Part shown: one piece after another, positions 57,770 to 64,000 of the stretch
Layout: every line of letters starts with the position of its first letter
How positions within the stretch are numbered: position 1 is the first letter of the stretch
Origin: Plantago ovata
Taxonomy: Eukaryota > Streptophyta > Magnoliopsida > Lamiales > Plantaginaceae
NCBI GenBank assembly: GCA_028274465.1
Contig: CM051457.1
Coordinates: 53,976,425-54,040,424 of the forward strand
Length of the DNA: 64,000 bases
Reading direction: 5' to 3'
Translations under genes and position numbers: made by a program
The notes under the pieces: generated by a model
Database searches by the model: none
Told to the model about the DNA's origin: nothing
What the model saw: only the letters and a program-made list of their open reading frames with translations

Positions 57770-58118
57770 GATGTCCGAGAGGAGCGACGACAACCAGAAC
57801 CAGTCGGCAGCCGGAGAGTATGGGAGCGACCATACTACGTCGCCTGATACGTCAGACGTATCGGCGACCTTTTTGGATGATACTATGGAACAGGCTGCCG
57901 AGGAGCCTCATATTGAGCAAGGTGGCGAGCGGGCTGCCGAGGAGGATGAAGAGACTGAGAGCGAAGAGGATCTTTATCAGCTGGTTACCAGGAAGAGGTG
58001 TCGTACCGAAGATGATGATTTCATCGACGATCGGACGGAGGCGGAAGGTGGCCCTTCCAACCCTGGTGTGTCCGCGGAGTTAATTACTCGCGCTGCTCAA
58101 GTTCATGGCCGCAACTAA
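57770..58118 (+). CDS. Small acidic ORF between inverted repeats in element H, with its own promoter-like leader
   Basis: ATG at 57770 follows CCCACCTTTAG, a good 3' splice site, so a 5'UTR intron (about 57141-57769) is likely. The reading (about 115 residues, MSERSDDNQNQSAAGEYGSD) is very acidic (AAEEDEETESEEDLYQLV) with one basic patch (RKRCRT). It ends exactly at the right inverted repeat. I do not recognise it. It could be the first exon of the family's accessory gene, normally antisense, flipped by recombination between the repeats. It could also be a captured host fragment. Confidence 0.5.
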
Positions 58119-58210
58119 AGCGGCAGGAAGTCATTCCATTCCACTCTTAGAAATATCTCTCCTCGAGATATTTTGCAAAGAAAAAGCGGCAGGAAGTCAT
58201 TCCATTCCAC
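58119..58210 (-). repeat. Right inverted repeat of element H's 3' region
   Basis: The reverse complement of the left units over about 92 bp, with almost no differences. It encloses 56606-58118. Confidence 0.9.
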
Positions 58211-58456
58211 CAAAGAATACTTACCCGGATCCGATCTCTGCCCAGCAAACATACCTCTTTTCATACGGTCCGAGCAACGTCTGCTCGCACCCTATAAAAA
58301 GGGGGGGGAGGGAGAGATAGGAGGAGGGAAAGATACCAAGGTGCGAATACGGAAATCTTTTTTCGCCCACTACTAGTCGAGGCTCTGCTCGACCTCTACT
58401 TCAACATAGTTCCTCAACTATCTTCTACAAAGATACTTGGAAACTAGGGGGACATA
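58211..58456 (+). other. Element H pre-LTR segment with TATA-like box and polypurine tract
   Basis: Non-coding. CCCTATAAAAAGGGGGGGG around 58291-58308 is a TATA-like box in a G-rich setting. The PPT AACTAGGGGGACATA (58442-58456) abuts the 3' LTR. Confidence 0.7.
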
Positions 58457-59210
58457 TGTTAGTGTTGAATTATATCCAGTCCGCATGTACGAACTGGAGC
58501 GGTCTAAGAGCGCGACAAGGCATCATAGGCCGTCCCTCAAGGGGCACGACCACACCAAGTATGTCACTAAGGTGTGGACTGACCAAACATAGGTTCCGAC
58601 CATCACTGGGAGGACAACCCTCAAAATAAGCTCCTCACAAGGACAAAGCCGCCAGTGAGCTCGAGGAGCACCTCTCGGGCTCGAGGAGACCTCACGTCAA
58701 GGTAACGCTCCTTGACAGAAACTGAGCAGGACACTACTCGCATCTTCCACGTACAAGGAAGGCACGAGGACCCTGAGCGACCAGCCATGGTTGCTCCCTT
58801 GGGCCAAGGCCCATGGACCTCCTTAATGGGCCTGGGCCGAGGAAGGCCTCAATCCTATCCGTACACGTGTTGCGATCCTACACTACCGGAAGTTGAAAGG
58901 TCACAAGTATATAAAGGCCTCATTTACTCCTCAACAGTAAGCAATATTAACTCCTCTCAACCACCACATTTACTACTCGTACTAGGGAAGCCTCACAACT
59001 CCCTACTCGTAAAGTCGCCTCTTCGGTCTGATATCTTACAGACCGGGCATGAGACACTAACCCCCCCCCCTCTAGTCTATTTCAGGTACGAGGAAGCTAC
59101 AAGAAGGCTCACTTCCTATCTTAGAAGAACACTACATGAAGAAGAACTAAAAAGACTTAGATTAGTGATTTACTGCGAACTTAGAAAGAAACACGAATTA
59201 CCCTTCAACA
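58457..59210 (+). repeat. 3' LTR of element H (754 bp)
   Basis: About 99% identical to 48957-49709. The C-run before TCTAGTCT is longer by two bases. ORF 58712-59230 is an LTR read-through and not a gene. Confidence 0.95.
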
Positions 59211-59471
59211 GATGTGGTTCTTTTGGGTAGAGCCTTCATCAACAAAGTACATATGGTGATAGACATGTACCGTCGTACATGTAGCTTCGAGGTAAATGGC
59301 AAGCAACATACGTTGCGAGCCATAGTTAATTCATGTGCATATGTTGATACTAACGAACTTGTAGGATTCTTTAGTCTTCTTTATGTTCGTCAAGATGTGC
59401 AGGGACTTAGTGCTTTGAAGAGCACTTGGACGGGGAAGTTTAGTACCCGATGCAAAATTGATCCCGCATGA
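59211..59471 (+). CDS. pol: Element G protease remainder after element H
   Basis: Following the TSD copy, the reading DVVLLGRAFINKVHMVIDMY continues G's protease (VVLGRPFL-type motif at the end of retropepsin domains) and runs to a stop at 59469-59471. No RT follows. The downstream GGGAGGCAACCCGAGG segment is the kind of sequence that normally follows Athila pol, which suggests a non-autonomous layout. Confidence 0.8.
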   Translation, partial: DVVLLGRAFINKVHMVIDMYRRTCSFEVNGKQHTLRAIVNSCAYVDTNELVGFFSLLYVRQDVQGLSALKSTWTGKFSTRCKIDPA

Positions 59472-59651
59472 GCTAAGATGAGTCGAGCCAACGACTTTTA
59501 AACGAAGGCGCTTCTCGGGAGGCAACCCGAGGTTGTAGGTAATTGCATGTAGATTAGAAGCACGTTTAAATTTTGTTTCGTTGTTTAGACAAGTTTTTTG
59601 GGGTGAAAATTTAGCAAAAGTTGGAAAAAAATAGATTTGGGAGCTTCAGGT
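59472..59651 (+). other. Non-coding segment of element G
   Basis: It contains CTTCTCGGGAGGCAACCCGA, an Athila post-pol landmark. No ORF is supported. Confidence 0.55.
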
Positions 59652-59880
59652 CCCAAGCGAACCGCTTGGACAGCCCAAGCGGTCCGCTTGGATTTCCAGT
59701 AAGAATCCCATTCTTACTGGAAATCCAAGCGAAGCGCTTGGCTCGCCCAAGCGGTCCGCTTGAATTTCCAGTAGGAATGAAAATTCCTACTGGAAATCCA
59801 AGTGGAGCGCTTGGGAGTGCCCAAGCGGACCGCTTGCCAAGCGCTTCTCTTGGGACACCCAAGCGCTTGGCTTGGCTTTC
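59652..59880. repeat. Palindrome and hairpin array in element G
   Basis: It alternates CCAAGCG-NNN-CGCTTGG palindromes (CCAAGCGAACCGCTTGG, CCAAGCGGTCCGCTTGG, CCCAAGCGGACCGCTTG, CAAGCGCTTGG) with two longer hairpins. One has a perfect 19-bp stem with a 3-base loop (59688-59728) and the other a 15-bp stem with a 4-base loop (59764-59797). The two stems share the TTTCCAGTA(A/G)GAAT sequence. ORFs that cross it on both strands are artefacts of the symmetry. Confidence 0.9.
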
Positions 59881-59901
59881 CTTAAGGAAGCAAGCGGGGC
59901 A

Positions 59902-60028
59902 CTTGAGATTCAAAGCCTCCCACTTCGTTTTCTTCCTCCTTTGCCGATTTTTGCACCCCAAAAATCTCAATCTCTCTCAATTCTCCACCAATTCTTGCAA
60001 TCTTGTGCATTTTACAAAGCCCATCACC
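59902..60028 (+). repeat. 127-bp direct repeat, copy 1
   Basis: Identical by eye over 127 bp to 61876-62002. It begins CTTGAGATTCAAAGCCTCCC and ends AAAGCCCATCACC. It lies in the leader of the env-position ORF. Confidence 0.93.
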
Positions 60029-60089
60029 TCCTCTATCATTTAAACCGATCAAATTTCACGTTTGAAGCATCCATAACAAGGAATCAAAG

Positions 60090-60653
60090 GTACCTCTCAT
60101 GAACCCTAACTTTCTTGAATTTGGGATTTCATCTTAATTAGCTTCAATTGTGTTATGCATTGGTGAATTAGAGTTTGATAATGATTATTGAGCATGTTTC
60201 TTACTAGATGTGATGTCTAAATTCGAATTTTGCTCCTATTGATTTATGATGAACTCTAGTGCTCGAATTTTTGCTATGTAATTGTTTGATGACTGTTAGA
60301 CTTGAATTGGAGTTATGATTATGATTATGGTGATGTTGTGATTGCATGAGAATGTGTTGGATTGGTTGGGTAATTTAATTGGAGAGTTTGTTTGCTTGGT
60401 TTAGATTCGTATGGATTTATCGTAACGAAGTGTTAAAGCTTCTCGATTTTTTCATATGAACTTTAGAAAGCCTTCAAACTCACCATGAGATTACTTGAGT
60501 GAGTTTTGACGTCTAAGAGTCGACTTGTTGCGTTATGACTTGTTTTAAACGAAGAACATATACTTGTCTTTGAGTAGAAGTAGATTGTTTGGTAGTAGTA
60601 TAAGAGTCTAAGTCTCGTTGTCTCTTGAAGTTATCTAATAAGATTTTTTCTAG
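60090..60653 (+). other. Predicted 5'UTR intron of element G's env-position ORF
   Basis: Donor TCAAAG|GTACCTC, AT-rich body, acceptor GATTTTTTCTAG followed at once by GTACC and the ATG at 60659. The 564 bp contain no ORF. This is consistent with subgenomic expression of the downstream ORF. Confidence 0.65.
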
Positions 60654-60658
60654 GTACC

Positions 60659-61624
60659 ATGGACACAAGAGCCAAGAAGAAAGCAAAGAAGGATGGAGCT
60701 TCAACTTCCAAGGAGATTCCCCGTGATGAAAGCGACCGTGACCCATACAAAGAATCGGACGCATTGCGGAAGTTCCGATACAACTTCTATAGGGGAGGGG
60801 AACGGTCAGTGATTTGGGACCGTAGCATCTCCTTTACTTCAAAGGATTTGGACGTATTAAAGGGGACAAAATATGAGGACAAGGGGCTTTTCTTTGATGT
60901 ACCCTATGCACCCTATGCTCACCTTACCAGGCTTATAACGGCGAGAGGATGGACTTTCTATGGGAAAGAACTCTGCGGATGGGATAGAGACCTTGTCGAG
61001 GAGTTCCACATTGCCTTCGAGGACTATAACTATAAGGCCGAAGCAGTACCTATTCGTGGTGTGATGGTCCCTTTCTCACCATTGAGTATCACTAGTTTCA
61101 TTATGGGACTGAAAGAACCCTTGCGGGAAGACAAGAATAAGGTAGCATACTATGTGAATGATCCCTACGTGCACTATGTCTATGACCCAACGATTGAGAA
61201 GTTTCCGAGGAGGATAGCCGGGGTTCTGACAACCAAGGACTATAAGCCAAGGAAGACGCGTCTCGATAACACCTTGAAGTATAAAGATTTGCACCTGCAC
61301 GCCCGCATGATCCTACCTTTCGTGGTAGCTAATCTGATCCCGAGACTCGTAACCGAAGAGATAACGCCGGAAGTCGGGATCTTAGTCTATTCCCTCATGG
61401 AAAACCTTCCCATCACTCCGGGGGACATCATCTTCCAGCAATTCGAGATTAAACGAGAACCCGGTCACCCACTAGTCTTCCCAAATCTGATCACTGCTAT
61501 GTGTGAGAAAGCAAATGTGCCAAACATCCGGCTCACCGAAGCATCGAGGGAACCAATCGACATAGACACACACGATCTGATACTCCACCGCTTCGAAGTA
61601 GAGCAACGGTTCGAATCCGAGTGA
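60659..61624 (+). CDS. Element G env-position ORF, 'putative plant transposon protein' type (321 aa)
   Basis: A single uninterrupted frame starting in a good context (ACCATGG). The basic N-terminus MDTRAKKKAKKDGAST is NLS-like. The domain follows: YNFYRGGERSVIWDRSISF, LTRLITARGWTFYGKELCGW, VPIRGVMVPFSPLSITSFIM, LHLHARMILPFVVANLIPRL and GVLVYSLMENLPITP-like GILVYSLMENLPITP. It is the same family as element F's ORF. No signal peptide or transmembrane helix is seen, so an envelope role is not supported. Its biochemical function is unknown. Confidence 0.85.
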   Translation: MDTRAKKKAKKDGASTSKEIPRDESDRDPYKESDALRKFRYNFYRGGERSVIWDRSISFTSKDLDVLKGTKYEDKGLFFDVPYAPYAHLTRLITARGWTFYGKELCGWDRDLVEEFHIAFEDYNYKAEAVPIRGVMVPFSPLSITSFIMGLKEPLREDKNKVAYYVNDPYVHYVYDPTIEKFPRRIAGVLTTKDYKPRKTRLDNTLKYKDLHLHARMILPFVVANLIPRLVTEEITPEVGILVYSLMENLPITPGDIIFQQFEIKREPGHPLVFPNLITAMCEKANVPNIRLTEASREPIDIDTHDLILHRFEVEQRFESE

Positions 61625-61809
61625 TTTTGCGGTGGTGGTACTCCCTTTTGATACTCTTATCTGATATTATGACTTTTGACTCTTGTACTCTTTATTTGCT
61701 TTTGTAGTTGTGGCCAGTGTGCCTTTTGTCGGGATTAGTTTAGTTTAGTTTTTGTCTTGGTGCCTTAGGTGATTAAGAGAGGAAAAAACATCGAAAATCT
61801 GGAAACAGG
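61625..61809 (+). other. Post-ORF non-coding segment of element G
   Basis: T-rich; no ORF or other feature supported. Confidence 0.5.
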
Positions 61810-62100
61810 GGCCAAGCGAAGCGCTTGGCAGGGCCAAGCGGTCCGCTTCGAATTCCAGGAAGTTTTTGCAACTTCCTTGAGATTCAAAGCCTCCCACTTC
61901 GTTTTCTTCCTCCTTTGCCGATTTTTGCACCCCAAAAATCTCAATCTCTCTCAATTCTCCACCAATTCTTGCAATCTTGTGCATTTTACAAAGCCCATCA
62001 CCACTTCCTGGAATTCGAAGCGGACCGCTTGGCCATTCCAAGCGTCCCGCTTGGCCAAGCGAACCGCTTGGCTCCCGCCAAGCGGTCCGCCTGGACCCTG
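61810..62100. repeat. Second palindrome cluster of element G
   Basis: GCCAAGCGAAGCGCTTGGC, CCAAGCGGTCCGCTTCG, GAAGCGGACCGCTTGG and GCCAAGCGAACCGCTTGGC lie on both sides of the second 127-bp repeat copy. It has the same symmetry as 59652-59880 and as the cluster in the LTR. Confidence 0.88.
61876..62002 (+). repeat. 127-bp direct repeat, copy 2
   Basis: Exact copy of 59902-60028, 1974 bp downstream, embedded in the palindrome cluster. Confidence 0.93.
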
Positions 62101-62781
62101 TACCCAGATTTTCCTCGTTTTTCCATTCTTCTCCCCTTTGCGCACCCGTTTTCACTTGTTTCTTGAGTCCTTTCAGGTACTACTCATATATAGGAGATTG
62201 GACACGAACCTTTATCTCAGGGAAGTGTACTTTCAATCCAATTGTTCCTTTTCTTTCAACTTTTCTTTGCTCGAGGACGAGCAAAAGTTTAGGTTTGGGG
62301 AGGGGGTATTGGATTTTCAGTACTATATGCTTGCGTGGTTCGTACATGCCTGATTTTACTCAAATTCATGTGATTTGTCATGTTTTTTCAAATTTTTGCA
62401 TGCATATCATCCCTAGATTAGTTGTTGCATGTTGTTGTGTGTGGAGTTTATTGCCAAGTCTTTTGAACTTTTTTATTGAGTAGACTAAGTGTTTATGACC
62501 ATTGATCATATGTTGCATCACTTTGCAAGTAGTTTGAGGCTTGTCTCGCTTGGTTTGTCACATTCGCATGTGCACTAGTTAAGCTTAGTAGTCTCGACAT
62601 CACCCTGAGTGGTGTTTCTTCTGCTGCGGTTCACGATGGCCTTATGAAATGATGCATGTTAGAGTCTATGGTTGTAACCCGTGTAATTATGTACGTAAGA
62701 GGCGACAAGTTCTTCACCTCGATTTGAGATTGCCAAATGCCTAGGAAGGAGGTAGTGTGAGGTGTGCGATTCCTTGTATTA

Positions 62782-62803
62782 AACCTATTCTATCGAATAG
62801 GTT
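62782..62803. other. Hairpin 1 next to a purine module (element G)
   Basis: AACCTATTC, loop TATC, GAATAGGTT, followed by TGGGGAGGGG. Confidence 0.85.
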
Positions 62804-62891
62804 TGGGGAGGGGGTTGCTTCGTTGATCTTGTTTTTTGTCTTTGAGTCGTTGTAAAGTTTCCTTTTTCTTCTTCTTTTTGTTTTGTGTCCC

Positions 62892-62913
62892 AACCTATTC
62901 TTTCGAATAGGTT
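62892..62913. other. Hairpin 2 next to a purine module (element G)
   Basis: AACCTATTC, loop TTTC, GAATAGGTT, followed by TGGGGAGG. Confidence 0.85.
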
Positions 62914-63639
62914 TGGGGAGGTGTTTTTGACACATAGTACTGCTGCTTGCCCTATATAAAAAAAGAAAGAGAAAAAAGAAAAGAAAAAAAAAAAAGGAAG
63001 AGAAAAGAGAAAAGAAAAAAAAGAAGAAAGAAAATAAAGAATAAGACCCAAAAGCAAAAGAAGGGTCGTAGCAAGCCAAAAGCAGTCTCGTGGTGTCAAG
63101 TGTCATGTAAATATTTTGTTCTTGTGAAGTGTCGAGTTGTAAATTCTATCTTTCGTTTCGTGTCGCCTTTGTCCAAGGCCTGTTCTTGACCACCCTCGTC
63201 TTGCTATTCAAGAAGTGGTTGAAAGAGACTCATTCTTGAGAGTCTGGGTAGAATAGGGGAGTGTTATCCTTCTAAGGGAACCCTCCTTCGTTTGATGAGA
63301 GCCAGTATTGGTTCGCCCTCTCTTGAGGAAAAGTCTCGCTTGGTGAACAGAAGTAAGCCCTCGGTTTCATAGGCACGGGGCATTTGTAGTATGATAACAT
63401 GCATCATTGTGTCGTCACTTACCAGGTCCAGGTAGAAGATGTTACGAGAGACTCCTTTGTTTATCCAAGTGCACTTGAGAATGTGTATATTCGTAATCGA
63501 GGCATACTTCAACCTATTTGCATGTCATGCTCATTTGGTCTTGTTCATAAGCATTTGGTAGATTCAATAGATTAGTTCACTTTACTTGGCATGAGACTCC
63601 TTTTGTGTTGCATTTAGGTTAGTTTGTTGCTTGAGGACA

Positions 63640-64000
63640 AATTTTCACCAATTAAATTTGTTTGTAGCCAAAGAACACTTATTCACTACATAAAAGATTT
63701 AGTGCAGCGGTAAGATGTTCCCGAGTGTCGTTCTCTCGGGACCTAACGTGGCTTTGTTTAGTGCAAACAATTGTAATCAACCAAGAAGCAAGTTTTGTAA
63801 GAATTAACCAAACACTCATGCAACCAACACTTGCTAGAAGAAGATAATCACGAAGAGAAAGATGCTGGTGGTAGCTTAGTGGTAATGATAAGCAACGAAT
63901 CACGAATACGCTTACAAGTTCAGTGCGTAGAACCTTCGATCAAGTCTGCTAAGCAACTCGTCTAGGCAAATTTAAAACACACATCATGAAAGATCACTAT
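63640..64000 (-). repeat. Inverted Athila-like LTR part at the right edge
   Basis: The reverse complement of about 46385-46745 of element G's own 5' LTR, recognisable by CCCGAGTGTCGTTCTCTCGG, ACCTAACGTGGCTTTG and AGAACCTTCGATCAAGTCTG. Similarity is good but not near-identical. It starts at TTTTCACCAATTAAATTTG right after G's TTGCTTGAGGACAAA and continues past the window. It could be G's own terminus in inverted orientation or a second, oppositely oriented element. Confidence 0.85.

Larger units (their letters stand above)
48957..59210 (+). mobile_element. Element H: young Tat-lineage Gypsy element, structurally near complete
   Basis: It is 10254 bp with the perfect TSD GATGT (48952-48956 and 59211-59215) and two almost identical LTRs (48957-49709, 58457-59210). 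PBS, gag, protease, RT, two RNase H domains, integrase, a 3' region with an extra small ORF between inverted repeats, and a PPT are all present. About eight differences between the LTRs imply well under a million years at usual plant rates. Structurally it looks whole, but its coding part has roughly half a dozen breaks. Confidence 0.95.
62101..63639 (+). other. 3' non-coding region of element G
   Basis: It contains three GGTTTGGGGAGG-type purine modules (62292-62307, 62801-62814, 62911-62921). Two of them directly follow perfect 22-base hairpins (62782-62803, 62892-62913). A purine-rich tract (AAAGA/GAAAA) lies at 62958-63045. It is homologous, in inverted sense, to 36900-38409 of element F. 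ORFs here (62741-63106 minus, 62947-63189 plus, 63264-63512 minus) are low-complexity or non-coding readings. Confidence 0.75.
45380..63640 (+). mobile_element. Element G: Athila-like Gypsy element without visible RT/integrase, containing element H
   Basis: It comprises a 5' LTR (45380-46762), PBS, gag and protease (entered by H at 48957, resuming at 59211), non-coding palindrome arrays, an env-position ORF (60659-61624) and a long 3' region. Its right border is an inverted copy of the same LTR rather than a direct 3' LTR. No RT, RNase H or integrase is seen in 59472-60658. It is inserted in E's antisense ORF. Confidence 0.85.

Noticed and set aside
59652-59880. CRISPR-like or satellite array
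   Set aside because: Eukaryotic retrotransposon context; palindromes are irregularly spaced, with no constant repeat/spacer layout and no cas genes.
61745-62483. Overlapping ORFs on both strands in the second palindrome cluster
   Set aside because: The symmetry of the palindromes opens several frames at once; no domain recognisable.

Overview
The window is plant nuclear DNA, almost certainly from a eudicot with a large, retrotransposon-rich genome. I see no host gene, tRNA, rRNA or DNA transposon. Almost every stretch belongs to LTR retrotransposons nested in one another: SIRE/Maximus-like Copia, Tekay-like chromovirus Gypsy, Tat-lineage Gypsy with a second RNase H, and Athila-like Gypsy. 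Boundaries come from TG...CA termini, 5-bp target-site duplications (TSDs), primer-binding sites (PBS), polypurine tracts (PPT) and recognisable gag/pol segments.

Layout. Element A (+, 1-12342) is the 3' half of a SIRE-like Copia element: a long accessory ORF in the env-like position, a PPT and the 3' LTR. Element B (2160-9232, TSD TTAGT) sits in A's accessory ORF. It has a chromovirus gag, LTR arms in INVERTED orientation and a TRIM-like right end. Element C (-, 12343-22510) is a second SIRE-like copy running accessory ORF, RT, integrase, gag and 5' LTR from left to right; a solo LTR of the same family (S1, 18409-19981, TSD AAAAC) lies between its pol and gag. A scrap of a third copy follows (22511-22612).

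Element D (+, 22613-29320) is a Tekay-like chromovirus. Element E (+, from 29321) is a Tat-lineage element that apparently landed in D's 3' LTR. E was hit by a Copia solo LTR (S2, 30374-32442), by Athila-like element F (-, 35584-40052, TSD ATCAT), and by Athila-like element G (+, from 45380), which cuts E's spliced antisense ORF. Element H (+, 48957-59210, TSD GATGT), a young Tat element, sits inside G's protease. G continues with palindrome arrays, an env-position ORF and hairpin/purine modules, then meets an INVERTED copy of its own LTR (63640 to the window end).

Order of events: A into C, then B into A; E into D; S2, F and G into E; H into G. H's two LTRs differ at about eight sites in 753 bp, which at commonly used plant rates means well under a million years.

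Most noteworthy: the chimeric inverted-arm element B; an apparent array of mini-exons and in-frame introns in A's accessory ORF; H's promoter-bearing small ORF enclosed by inverted repeats; E's antisense spliced gene; and the hairpin, palindrome and exact-duplication architecture of the Athila-like elements.
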